The notes: generated by a model not told the origin, from the letters alone. Numbered from the stretch's first letter, positions 27,201 to 35,146 are shown. The stretch is DNA of 64,000 nt from Flavobacteriales bacterium (GCA_016713875.1 JADJOI010000003.1:2914001-2978000), one strand, 5' to 3'. Translations and numbers: made by a program.

Positions 27201-27452
27201 ATAGGCGCGGCGCATGTGCGCGGCGAACTGCAGGAGCGCATCACCCGAGCCCTGGGCCTCGGCGAGCAGCCCATCGGTGGCGGTGAGCGCATCGGCGTAG
27301 CGCCCGTCGCGCATCAGGGAGTCCACCTGCGCCCAGCGCGGATCGGGGCCGGTGGTGCTGCCGCGCAGGTTGCTGCGGCCGCTGTGGCACGCCGGCAGCA
27401 GGGCGATCAGGAGGACGGGGACGAGCTGGAGCAGCGTGCGCACGGAGGCCAT
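21291..27452 (-). CDS. Alpha-2-macroglobulin family lipoprotein with intact thioester
   Basis: 2053 residues; start 27452 gives a lipoprotein signal (MASVRTLLQLVPVLLIALLP, Cys22). The order fits bacterial A2M (YfaS-like): N-terminal helical repeats, MG domains with DRAIYRPGQEVHVKGIVTV (the MG2 hallmark), a linker, the A2M domain (TAFFLPDLLTDRDGSVVLRF, DALTRWNLLGLA), then a thioester domain. The thioester motif CAEQ is at 1505-1508, so the protease-trapping chemistry should be intact. Residues ~1223-1237 in the linker (GGVPANYNDVTGGM) resemble a TonB-receptor plug segment. Bacterial A2Ms are periplasmic or surface protease traps. No penicillin-binding protein 1C gene, a common partner in proteobacteria, is adjacent. 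Confidence 0.92.
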   Translation of the reverse strand: MASVRTLLQLVPVLLIALLPACHSGRSNLRGSTTGPDPRWAQVDSLMRDGRYADALTATDGLLAEAQGSGDALLQFAAHMRRAYLRQITGTDRLQVLQDLDRTTDSLATAGAPLPLVPLLHSALAEAWWNAYSDDRWRVLERGRTADDPDDPETWSQATYMDHILRHVHRSLEPLDSLKAFATADLRGLLRTVPTASGTAEPGALALRPTLFDLLGHRALDLLRNPETRLAEPADAFQLNDPRHFALFDAFFFGPFHHADSGAWGLQALRLYQRLERAHQSDDHPDALVDATLGRLAHVSAHSTLPNADSLYLEALHTLRSRVPDDSCWSEVTLAIATWNAERADRYDPLVSDAHRDERRTALALCDEAIARFPRSTGARNAAVLRAQLRDRELDLRSEEAAMPGRDLLLSLRYRNTPRVWLRVVKDPQEPGRDRRWSRDHQEWLLQQRPVRSWTLDLPDDGDLNPHRVDLPVDALPAGRYAVLVSDSARFAAGKDRIAYTHIQVTRFALAQRSSDEAQDLLVMDRWSGQPLAGVKVSLYGQRAGADQLVKLGEAVTDAEGRPAPDIAPANGRQMLVLEQGDDRWMADAGYRWWNGEPPPGDSVRTFLFTDRAIYRPGQEVHVKGIVTVKRGDDVVVRAGHRGVLRFLDVNGEVVDTVPYTTDAYGSCVARFTAPVGVLTGAMRIEEAHGSAQVRVEEYKRPTFEVRFDPVAGQPRLNGDVELSGTVASYAGVPLDGATVRWTVQRTPRMPWWCGWGWRGLPWGRSTQVATGTATCDAQGRFTARFTAPADPAFPRDADPTFHFAAEAVVTDRSGEVQQGSTAFDLAYRRIAIDLRLGEAVDRSALDSLDLRVRNLNGQEVDVPVDVRVHRLRAPQVPYRERLLPRPDRSVLEREAFVQRFPEEAFGQEADPLTWPAEEAVYERTGHRANGRALALPAARTWDVGTYRIELKARDEGGDTVRVRSVVTLYDAEVQHTGFMADAFHAELVKGRCEPGEKAVLLLSSALPDARVLMEVERDGVKAVSRRLTLSRGQQRVELPVREDDRGGFAVHLLCVERGRVHARTLAIEVPWTNKDLQVEWMCFRDKLQPGDQEEWRLKIRGAKGDAVAAQLLATLYDASLDHFVPHGWALDVHPRTDARLGWQGTTPFGTDGGREVWRPFISPTGVVRIYPQLETHGFTGHYGWADMAQVEVVQYRMRRFDRDSDALATTTDEMEEAEVVTGGVPANYNDVTGGMIAQNGQPAPPSAGASGTAPNDAPPPLRSDLRETAFFLPDLLTDRDGSVVLRFTVPDALTRWNLLGLAHTADLQLAQLARSLRTVKPVMVVPNLPRFLRAGDRMVLTAKVNVTEPGRAEGLARLALFDPATNAPLDKAFGIDAPEQVFIAAQGESAVVAWSIAVPEGVDAVGVRITAASRPGPRSTVVAADGEERVLPVLTDQVLVTERLPLWMSGPGTRTFTLNKLVNATPNDRTSTRRNHQLRLQYTPNPAWLAVQALPYLMEFPHECAEQLFSRYYANRLAAHVVAERPAIRGVFERWRQAGPDAFASALERNTDLKQVLLAETPWVVEARDDRTRRQRIALLFDLDRMAREEDEALGRLRQMQLPNGAWPWWAGMEPSRWVTQHVLAGMGHLDRVGAADPRADGPVHQMLNRAVDWLDGEVVREHRRLQRELDKAAFAAYRPDHGDLHYLYARSFFRQRSLDGAVGGVVQWLLERAQAGWTDRALHDQALLALVLHRFDRHEAAARIVVSLRQRAVMSDELGMYWKDFRRGVDPWAFPSETHARMIEAFHEVAGDAASVNALRMHLLQMKRTTDWGTTTATAEACHALLLTGDAWVEEGAGPEIRVGGQVVGAQHREAGTGTFERTWSGEEVKPVLGEVTITERADRPSWGALYWQYFERMDRVTPPDLGGGSPPFHLTRQVMLERPGARGPELVELAPGVAVRPGDKVVVRLVLRTDRPLDFVQVKDLRAAGLEPVEALSGYRYQSGLGYYQSIRDAAMDLFIDRLPAGTHVFSYALRATHAGDFSQGIASATCMYAPEFGGHSEGSRVLVSE

Positions 27453-27528
27453 CGACCACGCGGCCCCGCTGGTGCGGCGCCGCGGCGCACAAAGGTGGCG
27501 ATGGAACGCGGTGGGATGATCGACCTCG

Positions 27529-28911
27529 CTACGGCTGCACCAGCACCCGGGCCTGTCCGCGCCGATCGCCAGTGCGGCCACGCAGGGTGATGAGGCCTCT
27601 GCCGGCACACCGCACCTCCACGGCCCCTGCTCCGTCCAGCGACCATTGCACCCCGACGGATCGACCGAGCGCATCCACCGCCTCAAGCTCACGCAGGTCG
27701 TTCAGCCCGGGACCGCGCAACGTGAACTGGCCTTGGTTGGGGTTGGGGGCGGCGGACCAGAACAAGGGTCGGTCGGGTCCTCCGCCCACGCTTTGCGGCA
27801 GGGCGAAGCAGGTGTCCCGTGGTGCGTTCAGCGGCCATTTGCCGATGAAGTTCATCAACGGCCCGCTCATGAAGCCGAAGAGATGCTCTCCAGTAGCGGC
27901 ATAGAGCGTGTCGGCCGAGGCGGCGATGCGGCCCAGGATGGGGCCCGGCCCGCCCATCACGCACACCTGTTGCCCGTCGTACTCCAACAGCGCGTAGGCA
28001 CTATCGAGACCGTTGGCCACGAAGGTGCCCGTGTAGTACAACTTGCCATTGGCCACCAGCAGATCGCGCCCGTACGCCACGTGGGTGATCTGCGGGAAAG
28101 GGTCGAGCCATTGGGCGCCATCCCAGGCGAGGAGCGCGTTGGCGGGGTTGCCGGCCGAGGCAGCGATATCGCCACACACCCAGAGCAGGTCGTCGTACAC
28201 CAGCATATCGGTCATGAAGGGGTCGCCGGCCACACCGGGTCCCAGCTCCTCCCAGGTGCTGCCGGTGTACCGGGCCACATCGGTGGCACCGTTCACCGTC
28301 CAGAAATTGCCTGCCACGTGCACCTGGCCTTGGTACCGGCAGGCAGCTGCGGTATACCCATAGAAGGGCTCATCCGGGTCGTATTGTCGCCATTGCCCGC
28401 CGTCCCATGTGAGCCAGTTGCTCATAACAGGAGCCCCGGTAATCTCGCAAGGACCGAATAAGTGCAGCTCATTGTCGAGTGTATCCAATCGAAGGGGTAG
28501 GCACGACCCAGTGGTTCCGGATGGAATACCCATGCTATTCCATTCACCATTCTTCCATTGAGCCACCCATTGGGTGCCGGGGACTGAATCCATGAGTTGA
28601 AATCCCCCAGCAACGACCACGGAGGTATCAGTGACGAACAATGCTTTAGCCAAATGCCCTCCGCCGGGTATCGAAACTCCAGCTCCAAGGGATTCCCAAG
28701 ACGAACCATTCCAAAATCCCACACCATTAAGAAGAAGTCCATCAAATTCAGCTTGTGTCATTTTTCCAGCTACGAAAACACCGCCGTAAGCCTCGGAGTA
28801 TCCCATGTCAAAAACACCTCCGCTCTGGAAACCCCTTCCAACCGATTGCCATTGCGCGTCGGCGCTCAAGCGAAGTACGAACGCAGTAAATAGGAAACAG
28901 GACCTATTCAT
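27529..28911 (-). CDS. T9SS-exported propeller-like protein of mixed composition
   Basis: 460 residues; start 28911 begins a signal peptide (MNRSCFLFTAFVLRLSADAQ). The mature part repeats a pattern of WDGxxW-type strands (GFWNGSSWESLG, LTWDGGQWRQYD, YTGSTWEELGPG, LAWDGAQWLDPF), consistent with a beta-propeller. The last ~78 residues, from NPNQGQFTLRG, form a type-A T9SS sorting domain. The 5' part of the gene is much poorer in G+C (55 of 120 bases at 28681-28800) than the 3' part (44 of 60 at 27601-27660), suggesting a chimeric origin. Function unknown. Confidence 0.8.
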   Translation of the reverse strand: MNRSCFLFTAFVLRLSADAQWQSVGRGFQSGGVFDMGYSEAYGGVFVAGKMTQAEFDGLLLNGVGFWNGSSWESLGAGVSIPGGGHLAKALFVTDTSVVVAGGFQLMDSVPGTQWVAQWKNGEWNSMGIPSGTTGSCLPLRLDTLDNELHLFGPCEITGAPVMSNWLTWDGGQWRQYDPDEPFYGYTAAACRYQGQVHVAGNFWTVNGATDVARYTGSTWEELGPGVAGDPFMTDMLVYDDLLWVCGDIAASAGNPANALLAWDGAQWLDPFPQITHVAYGRDLLVANGKLYYTGTFVANGLDSAYALLEYDGQQVCVMGGPGPILGRIAASADTLYAATGEHLFGFMSGPLMNFIGKWPLNAPRDTCFALPQSVGGGPDRPLFWSAAPNPNQGQFTLRGPGLNDLRELEAVDALGRSVGVQWSLDGAGAVEVRCAGRGLITLRGRTGDRRGQARVLVQP

Positions 28912-28992
28912 GGCCGGACGATCACGGTTCGCTTGGCATCGAACCGAGGTTCTCATGCACAAGGTAGAAAGCGGATCGGCACCACGTCCCCC

Positions 28993-30060
28993 CTACGCGA
29001 ACCGTGCGAGGTCCACCTCCGGATCCAGCGCCGAGCCGTCGAGCAGGTGGTCCAAGAGATGCTGCGCGCACCAGGGGGCCAGCAGCACGCCTTTGGAGCC
29101 CAATCCGTTCAGCACGGCCTGGTGGGGGGCGATACGGCCCAGCAGGGGGCGGCGGTCGCTGGCCGTGGGCCGCACGCCGGACCAGTGGTCCACCACTTGG
29201 AAGGCCTCGGCCTCTTCGGGCTCCAGCGGTGTGCGCAACAGCAGCTTGTGCAGGCGGCGTAGCAGGTCGGCGCGGCCGGTAGCGGTAGGCCCGCTCCATA
29301 CATCGTCCCAGTCGTAGGTGCTGCCCACGCGGTAGTCGTCGCCGCCCAAGGGGAGGATGAAGCCGCCGCGATGCACCAGCACGCCAAGGTCCAGGCCGGG
29401 CAGGCGCACGGTGAGGCGTTCGCCGCGCACGGGCACCAAGCCTTGGAGCTGCGCGAAGGGGCCCGCGCACCACACGATCATCGGAGCGGTATGGCCGAAG
29501 AGGTCCACCCCGCCTGGAATAGCGCGCACATCAATGGCTTCCACGCGGCGCTCCTCCAGCACGCCTTGTTCGCGCCACAGCGCGCGCCAGGCGGTGAGCA
29601 GCCCGGCCACGTCGACCCAGGCGGCACGCTTCACCTGTCCGTGGCCGTAGGGCTGGTCCACGCGTTGCAGGCCGGGGTCGGTGCAGGTCTCAATGCTGAG
29701 GTAGTGGCCCACCTCGGGGTCGTTCATGCGCACACGCCATTCGCCGGCCTCCTTGGCGCTGGGGAAGACCTTCACCAGCGGCACGGGGTGCCAGCACTCA
29801 CGGCCGAGGTGCAGACCAGCTTCGCGGTAGAAGGCTCCCGCGATGGGCAGCAGTTCGGGGGCGCGCCAGCTGAGCAGGGTACGGCGCAGGGCCACGGGGT
29901 TCACCAGCCCGGCGGCCACCCAGGAGGCGCGGCCCTCGCGGGGCTCGTCCAGCAAGCGCACGCGCAGGCCGCGGCGCAGGGCGGTCTCGGCAAGCACCGA
30001 TCCGGCCAGACCCTGGCCGACGATGATGAGGTCGTGGGAGAAGGAGGCGGACAAGGACAC
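28993..30060 (-). CDS. FAD-dependent oxidoreductase (DAO family)
   Basis: 355 residues. The Rossmann motif GQGLAG is at residues 15-20, followed by the acidic end of the second strand (LLDEPREG). The D-amino-acid-oxidase-like fold is supported by WSGVRPTASDRRPLLGRI near residues 290-310, and by GLGSKGVLLAPWCAQHLLDH at the C-terminus. Relatives include glycine oxidase and the C-terminal domain of MnmC. The substrate cannot be predicted. The gene lies 12 bases downstream of the response-regulator gene on the same strand, which suggests co-transcription. Confidence 0.85.
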   Translation of the reverse strand: MSLSASFSHDLIIVGQGLAGSVLAETALRRGLRVRLLDEPREGRASWVAAGLVNPVALRRTLLSWRAPELLPIAGAFYREAGLHLGRECWHPVPLVKVFPSAKEAGEWRVRMNDPEVGHYLSIETCTDPGLQRVDQPYGHGQVKRAAWVDVAGLLTAWRALWREQGVLEERRVEAIDVRAIPGGVDLFGHTAPMIVWCAGPFAQLQGLVPVRGERLTVRLPGLDLGVLVHRGGFILPLGGDDYRVGSTYDWDDVWSGPTATGRADLLRRLHKLLLRTPLEPEEAEAFQVVDHWSGVRPTASDRRPLLGRIAPHQAVLNGLGSKGVLLAPWCAQHLLDHLLDGSALDPEVDLARFA

Positions 30061-30072
30061 AAAGATGGGGCA

Positions 30073-30432
30073 TCACGCCGCCATCAAGCGCTGCATGCGT
30101 TCGATGAGCACCTCGTTGTCGCAGGGCTTCTGCACCAGGTCGTCGGCGCCTGCGCTGCGCACGGCAGCGATCAGGTGCGGCTGCTCGTAGGCGGTGAGCA
30201 CCAGTACGGGCACGGTGATGCCGCGGGCGCGCAGGTCCTCCACCACCGCCAGACCGTCCAGGTGCGGCAGGCCGATGTCCACCACGATCAGGTCGGGCAG
30301 GCCGCCCTGCAGCAGGGCGTCGAGGCCGCGGGCGTCGGCCAGGGCGCTCACCCGCCAGCCATTGCGCAGCATGCGGTGGGTGAGCAGGGTCCTCACCAGG
30401 GGATCGTCCTCGAGCAGCACGACATGGGGCAT
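30073..30432 (-). CDS. Single-domain response regulator (CheY-like)
   Basis: 119 residues comprising only a receiver domain. The key residues are all present: acidic pocket Glu8, Asp9 and Asp10; phospho-acceptor Asp52 in VVDIGLP; Thr80 in VLTA; and Lys102 in QKP. With no output domain it must act by protein contact or as a phosphate shuttle. No histidine kinase is adjacent; the only one in the window is far away at 57976. The gene is followed after 12 bases by the FAD oxidoreductase gene and preceded by rseP on the same strand. Confidence 0.92.
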   Translation of the reverse strand: MPHVVLLEDDPLVRTLLTHRMLRNGWRVSALADARGLDALLQGGLPDLIVVDIGLPHLDGLAVVEDLRARGITVPVLVLTAYEQPHLIAAVRSAGADDLVQKPCDNEVLIERMQRLMAA

Positions 30433-30479
30433 CGCAGCGGGGTCTTGTGCCCGGTGCTACGCGACGGGGTGGGCGGGTG

Positions 30480-31805
30480 TTACAAGCGGCCGGTGAGCCA
30501 CTTCACCACGTCGTTGCCGTTGGCGAACAGGATGAGGCCGAGCAGCAGCACCATGCCCACCATCTGGGCCACCTCCAGCACCTTCTGGTTGGGCGTTCGG
30601 CGGAACACCATCTCGTAGAGGAGGAACACCACGTGTCCCCCGTCGAGCGCGGGAATGGGCAGGATGTTCATGAAGGCCAGGATGATGCTCAGGAAGGCGG
30701 TCATGTTCCAGAACACCTGCCAGTCCCAGGCGGGGCTGAACAGGCCGCCGATGGAGCCGAAGCCGCCCATCTGCTTCACGCCGCTGGCGCTGAAGAGCAG
30801 CTTCAGGGAGCTCACGTAGCCGCCCAGCGTGTTCCAACCGTAGGCGATGCCGGCGGGGATGGACTCCAGCAGGCCGTAGCGCTCCTTGGCGAAGGTGAAG
30901 TAGGCCTCGGGCGGACGGTTGCCCACGCCGATCAGGCCCTGGTCGCTCACTAGCACGGGCAGCTGCAAAGTGTCGCTGCCCCGCAGTACGCCAATGGTGG
31001 CCTGCTGCCCTTTCAACTCACCCACCGCCTCACGGAACTGGGCGAACCAAGGGGTGGACGCGCCGTTCACGGCGATCAGGCGGTCACCCTTGCGCAGCTC
31101 GCTGTCCTTGGCGGTGCCATCGGGCAGGATGCTGTCCACGAAGAAGGGCACGCAGGGGGTGAAGAGCGTCTTCTCGTTGCGGTCCAGGATGCGGTCGGCC
31201 ACATCGGTGCTCAGGGTGATGTCGGTGGTGCGGCCCTGGCGATCGATGGTGAGGGTGCGGGCCTCGTCGATGAGGATGGCCTTGCCGAGCTCCTCGATGG
31301 ACCGCACCGCGTGGCCTTCCACGGCGATGATGCGGTCGCCGTCGGCCATGCCCTGTTCCTTGATCACGCTGCTGGGGTGCAGGCCGTAGGTGGCGTTCTC
31401 CAGCGGGAGGTAATCGCGGCCCCAGGTGAAGAGCACGGCGATGTAGATGAGCATGCCCAGGAGCAGGTTGACGGTGACGCCGCCCACCATGATGATCAGG
31501 CGCTGCCAGGCCGGCTTGGCGCGGAACTCCCACGGCTGGGGCGCCTGCGCCATCTGCTCGCGGTCCATGCTCTCGTCGATCATGCCGCTGATCTTCACGT
31601 AGCCGCCCAGGGGGATCCAGCCGATGCCGAAGACCGTGTCGCCCACCTGGCGCTTCCACAGGGCGAACTTCCAATCGAAGAAGAGGAAGAACTTCTCCAC
31701 GCGGGTGCCGAAGAGGCGTGCGGGCACGAAGTGGCCCAGCTCGTGGAGCGTCACCAGGATGCTGAGGCTCAGGATGAGCTGGCCGGCCTTGATCAGGAAT
31801 TCCAT
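30480..31805 (-). CDS. rseP: RIP site-2 metalloprotease RseP
   Basis: 441 residues. The zinc motif HELGH is at residues 21-25 in the first membrane helix, and the second active-site motif NILPIPALDGGH is at ~380-391. Between them lie PDZ-like segments, including GDRIIAVEGHAVRSIEELGK and GDRLIAVNGAST. The protein spans the inner membrane and performs intramembrane cleavage, classically of anti-sigma factors, and also clears remnant signal peptides. Its start overlaps the 3' end of dxr by 13 bases, so the two are co-transcribed, as is common in bacteria. Confidence 0.96.
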   Translation of the reverse strand: MEFLIKAGQLILSLSILVTLHELGHFVPARLFGTRVEKFFLFFDWKFALWKRQVGDTVFGIGWIPLGGYVKISGMIDESMDREQMAQAPQPWEFRAKPAWQRLIIMVGGVTVNLLLGMLIYIAVLFTWGRDYLPLENATYGLHPSSVIKEQGMADGDRIIAVEGHAVRSIEELGKAILIDEARTLTIDRQGRTTDITLSTDVADRILDRNEKTLFTPCVPFFVDSILPDGTAKDSELRKGDRLIAVNGASTPWFAQFREAVGELKGQQATIGVLRGSDTLQLPVLVSDQGLIGVGNRPPEAYFTFAKERYGLLESIPAGIAYGWNTLGGYVSSLKLLFSASGVKQMGGFGSIGGLFSPAWDWQVFWNMTAFLSIILAFMNILPIPALDGGHVVFLLYEMVFRRTPNQKVLEVAQMVGMVLLLGLILFANGNDVVKWLTGRL

Positions 31806-32959
31806 GCGGGGCTTGCCCAGGTGCGGGCGCTGCGGCGGGTCTCGTCATCGGAGGCCACCAGGTCCTCCATCGTGGGCCGCGGTACAAAGGTCGCCTTTGC
31901 GAGCCTTTCCTCGATCAGGTCGCTCATCTCCAGGAAGCCGATGCGGTCCTGGAGGAAGAGCTCCACGGCGATCTCGTTGGCGGCATTGAGCACGCAGGGC
32001 GCATTGCCGCCGCGCTGCAGGGCGTCCAGGGCCAGGGCCAGGTTGCGGAAGGTGCCCAGGTCGGGCGGCTCGAAGGTGAGCGCGGGGTACTGCGCGAAGT
32101 CGAAGCGCGGCCACGACGTGTCCAGCCGGGCGGGATAGGCCATGGCGTACTGGATGGGCAGCTTCATGTCCGGCAGGCCCAGCTGGGCCTTCAGGCTGCC
32201 GTCGCGGAACTGCACCAGGCTGTGCACGATGCTCTGGGGGTGCACCACGATCTCCACCTGGTCCGGACGCAGGTTGAACAGCCACTTTGCCTCAATGGCC
32301 TCCAGGCCCTTGTTCATCAGGCTGGCGCTGTCGATCGTGATCTTGGCGCCCATGTCCCAGTTGGGGTGCTTGAGCGCCTGCGCCTTGGTGACGGTGGCGA
32401 GCTGATCGCGCGTGCGGCCGCGGAAGGGACCGCCGCTGGCCGTGAGAACGACCTTTTCGATCGGGTTCTGCCACTCGCCCACCAGGCACTGGAAGATGGC
32501 GCTGTGCTCGCTGTCCACCGGCAGGATGTTGACGCCTTTGGCACGGGCCGCGGCGGTGACGAGCTCCCCGGCCACCACCAAGGTCTCCTTGTTGGCCAGC
32601 GCGATGGGCTTGCCGGCCTCGATCGCCGCGAGCGTGGGGCGCAGCCCGGCGTAGCCCACCATGGCGGTGAGCACCATGTCGATGTCGGCCATGGCCACGG
32701 CCTGCGCGATGGCCTCCTCACCGCCGTACACCTTGATGCCGTGTGGGAACAAGGCGTCCTTCACCCGGGCGAGCCGGGTGGTGTCGCCGATCACCACCGC
32801 GTTGGGGCGGAAGGCCAGCGCCTGCTCGATCAGCAGGTCGCTGTTGCGGCCGGCCGTGAGCAGCTCCACGGCGAAGCGGGCGGATTGCTCGCGCACCACC
32901 TCCAGGGCCTGCGTGCCGATGCTGCCCGTGCTGCCCAGGATCGCGATCCGTTTCTTCAT
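31793..32959 (-). CDS. dxr: 1-deoxy-D-xylulose 5-phosphate reductoisomerase
   Basis: 388 residues; start 32959 gives MKKRIAILGSTGSIG, with the NADPH-binding GSTGSIG at 9-15. Family motifs are NKETLVVAGELV, PVDSEHSAIFQCL (metal-binding Asp and Glu), TASGGPFRGR and SASLMNKGLEAIEAKWLF. It converts DXP to 2-C-methyl-D-erythritol 4-phosphate, the first committed step of the MEP isoprenoid pathway. A longer in-frame start exists but would add a sequence without homology features. The gene overlaps rseP. Confidence 0.97.
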   Translation of the reverse strand: MKKRIAILGSTGSIGTQALEVVREQSARFAVELLTAGRNSDLLIEQALAFRPNAVVIGDTTRLARVKDALFPHGIKVYGGEEAIAQAVAMADIDMVLTAMVGYAGLRPTLAAIEAGKPIALANKETLVVAGELVTAAARAKGVNILPVDSEHSAIFQCLVGEWQNPIEKVVLTASGGPFRGRTRDQLATVTKAQALKHPNWDMGAKITIDSASLMNKGLEAIEAKWLFNLRPDQVEIVVHPQSIVHSLVQFRDGSLKAQLGLPDMKLPIQYAMAYPARLDTSWPRFDFAQYPALTFEPPDLGTFRNLALALDALQRGGNAPCVLNAANEIAVELFLQDRIGFLEMSDLIEERLAKATFVPRPTMEDLVASDDETRRSARTWASPAWNS

Positions 32960-33080
32960 CGGTGTGATCTCCGCAGCCGCCATGGGCACATCAGCACATG
33001 GGCACATGGTCTCCTGCGGGGCGCAAAGATCGGGCTTGGGCGCTGCCGGTGCATGCGCGACCTTTGGGAAAAACCCACGC

Positions 33081-33503
33081 ATGCGCCCGGCCCTCCTCGC
33101 CCTGTTCATCACGCTCCTGATCGGCGGCCTGCGGGGGCAGGATGCCGCCTACCTGGCGCAGTTCGACGCGTTCCAGAAGGCCAGCGGCACCGAGGCGATG
33201 CAGCGCAGCGCCATGGAGGCCATGCTCGACCTGCAGGAGCAGGACCCGAGCTCGGACAAGGAGTTCCTCAAGCGCTTCCGCAAGGAGGTGATCGCGCGAC
33301 TGGGCGAGCTCAACGCGGAGATCGCCGTGCTGTACCACGAGCGCTTCAGCCTGGAGGAGCTGCAGGAGATGACGCGTTTCCACGAAACGCCGCTGGGCCG
33401 CAAGCTGGCGCGCGAGAACCCGTCGTTGGTGGAGGGCTCCACCCGCATTGGTGCGGCCTGGGGCGAGCGTGTGGCGAACGATGTCCTTCAGGGCATGCGG
33501 TGA
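33081..33503 (+). CDS. Small secreted protein, DUF2059-like
   Basis: 140 residues. Start 33081 gives a signal peptide (MRPALLALFITLLIGGLRG). The mature part is helical and charged. The segment YHERFSLEELQEMTRFHETP followed by GRKLARENP matches the DUF2059 pattern (F-[ST]-x-x-E-[LI]-x-x-[ML]-x-x-F-[YF]-x-[TS]-P-x-G-[KR]-[KR]). Members are periplasmic or envelope proteins of unknown function. A GACCTTTG box 14 bases upstream of the ATG may be its promoter. It is divergent from dxr and convergent with the Sua5-type gene (3-base gap). Confidence 0.8.
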   Translation: MRPALLALFITLLIGGLRGQDAAYLAQFDAFQKASGTEAMQRSAMEAMLDLQEQDPSSDKEFLKRFRKEVIARLGELNAEIAVLYHERFSLEELQEMTRFHETPLGRKLARENPSLVEGSTRIGAAWGERVANDVLQGMR

Positions 33504-33506
33504 TCC

Positions 33507-34457
33507 TCACCGCCCCGCCGCCGCGCGCCGCAGCCTGTCATTGATGGCGCGGCCCAGGCCTTCCTCGGGGAACCGTTCGGCGACGATGACCTGGCAATCG
33601 CTGGTGTCCAGCTCGCGCAGCACAGCGAAGAGGTGCCGGGCGGCGGCGGACAGGTCGCCCTCGGGCGAGAGCACCTCGCAGCGGTGGGCGTGGTGCTCAT
33701 GGCGGAAGCTGATGACGCCCACGGCCCGCCCGGCGAACCGGCGCAGGAGCGCCGGCACATCGCCCACATGCACCGGTTTGCGGGGGGCGTAGTGGCTCTC
33801 CAGCATGCCCGGGGCTTGAAGCTTGGCGGACGGGGAGGGTGCGTGCACCTCGCCCACCACCGCCTCGATGGACTCCAGGGCGATGCCGCCCGGACGGAAC
33901 AGCACCCAGCGGCCCTGGGCATCCCGGCCCAGGATGGTGCTCTCCACGCCCACGGTGCAGGCCCCGCCGTCGAGGATGTAAGGAATGCGCCCACCGAGCT
34001 GGTCCATGACGTGCTGCGCCGTGGTGGGGCTCACGTAGCCGAAGGGGTTGGCGCTGGGTGCCGCCAACGGCGTGTCCAGTTCGTTCAACAGCGCGCGCGT
34101 CATGGCGTGGGCCGGCATGCGTACGGCGACGGTGTCCAGGCCGCTGGTCACCAGGTCGGGCACGGCCGGGCGCTTGTGCAGCACCAAGGTGAGCGGCCCG
34201 GGCCAGAAGCGCGTGATGAGGGCCTCCGCCTCGGCGGGCACCTCGGCCACCCGGTCCAGCTGTTCACGGTCGCGCACGTGCACGATGAGCGGATCGAAGG
34301 CCGGCCGCTGCTTGGCGCTGAAGATGGTGAGCACGGCCTCCTCGTTGAAGGCGTCCGCGGCCAGTCCGTACACGGTCTCCGTGGGGATGGCCACCACGGC
34401 CCCCTGCTTCAACAGAAGTGCGGCATGGGCCACATCGGTACCGATCGTGGTCGTCAT
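33507..34457 (-). CDS. L-threonylcarbamoyladenylate synthase (Sua5 type)
   Basis: 316 residues; start 34457 (MTTTIGTDVAHAALLLKQGA). The YrdC domain covers about 10-195: VVAIPTETVYGLAADAF, the KQRPAFDPLIVHV nucleotide-binding segment and APSANPFGYVSPTTAQHV. A Sua5-specific C-terminal domain follows a linker (about 215-316, PGMLESHYAPRKPVHV), so it is the long Sua5 form rather than short TsaC. It makes threonylcarbamoyl-AMP from threonine, bicarbonate and ATP for the t6A37 modification of ANN-decoding tRNAs. Confidence 0.94.
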   Translation of the reverse strand: MTTTIGTDVAHAALLLKQGAVVAIPTETVYGLAADAFNEEAVLTIFSAKQRPAFDPLIVHVRDREQLDRVAEVPAEAEALITRFWPGPLTLVLHKRPAVPDLVTSGLDTVAVRMPAHAMTRALLNELDTPLAAPSANPFGYVSPTTAQHVMDQLGGRIPYILDGGACTVGVESTILGRDAQGRWVLFRPGGIALESIEAVVGEVHAPSPSAKLQAPGMLESHYAPRKPVHVGDVPALLRRFAGRAVGVISFRHEHHAHRCEVLSPEGDLSAAARHLFAVLRELDTSDCQVIVAERFPEEGLGRAINDRLRRAAAGR

Positions 34458-34534
34458 CGTGGCGCGAAGTTCCGCACGGTCCGGGGAACCGACCGCCGCG
34501 TTCGTTGTTCCTTCGTTCGACAAGCCCCGGACCC

Positions 34535-35146
34535 ATGACCATCCGTCAACTCCTTGGTTCCCTTCTTGCGTGCAGCACGCTCGCGGCGCAGGCCCAGGTG
34601 CCGGACGACTACCTGCAGTTCAATGCACAACGCGAGCGTACGAGCGGCACGAGCATGCTGGTACTGGGCGGCTGGGCGGTGGGTAACATGGTGGCGGGCG
34701 GCATCGGCATGGCCACCACACCATCGGGCAGCGAAGCGTTCCACTTCCACCAGATGAACGCCGCCTGGAACGTGGTGAACCTCGGGATCGCGGTGCCCGC
34801 TTACCTGGGCGCCCGCAAGCGCCTGCGCGCTCCCTCGACGCTCGACATCCCGCGCACCTTCGACGCCCAGCGCAAGGTGGAGGCCGTGTACCTGATCAAC
34901 ACCGGGCTCGACCTGGTCTACATGGGTGCCGGCCTGTGGCTGTGGGAGAACGGGCGCGGCGATCCCACGGCGAAGCGCAGCGAGATGTTCCAGGGCTTCG
35001 GCACGTCGTTGTTGCTGCAGGGCGGTTTCCTGTTCGTGTACGACCTGGCCAACTACATCGTGCATGCCCGCCATTGGAAACGCTCACGCGCCGGGCTGTG
35101 GCAGCACCTGCAGTTCAACGGCACCAGCATCCGCTACGCGTTCTGA
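34535..35146 (+). CDS. Small membrane protein of unknown function
   Basis: 203 residues. Start 34535 gives a signal-like N-terminus (MTIRQLLGSLLACSTLAAQA). Four further hydrophobic segments follow: SMLVLGGWAVGNMVAGGIGM, AAWNVVNLGIAVPAYLGA, VYLINTGLDLVYMGAGLWLW and GFGTSLLLQGGFLFVYDLAN. The pattern resembles a conserved Bacteroidota membrane family without an assigned role. It is divergent from the Sua5-type gene and upstream of the sortilin-like gene on the same strand. Confidence 0.7.
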   Translation: MTIRQLLGSLLACSTLAAQAQVPDDYLQFNAQRERTSGTSMLVLGGWAVGNMVAGGIGMATTPSGSEAFHFHQMNAAWNVVNLGIAVPAYLGARKRLRAPSTLDIPRTFDAQRKVEAVYLINTGLDLVYMGAGLWLWENGRGDPTAKRSEMFQGFGTSLLLQGGFLFVYDLANYIVHARHWKRSRAGLWQHLQFNGTSIRYAF

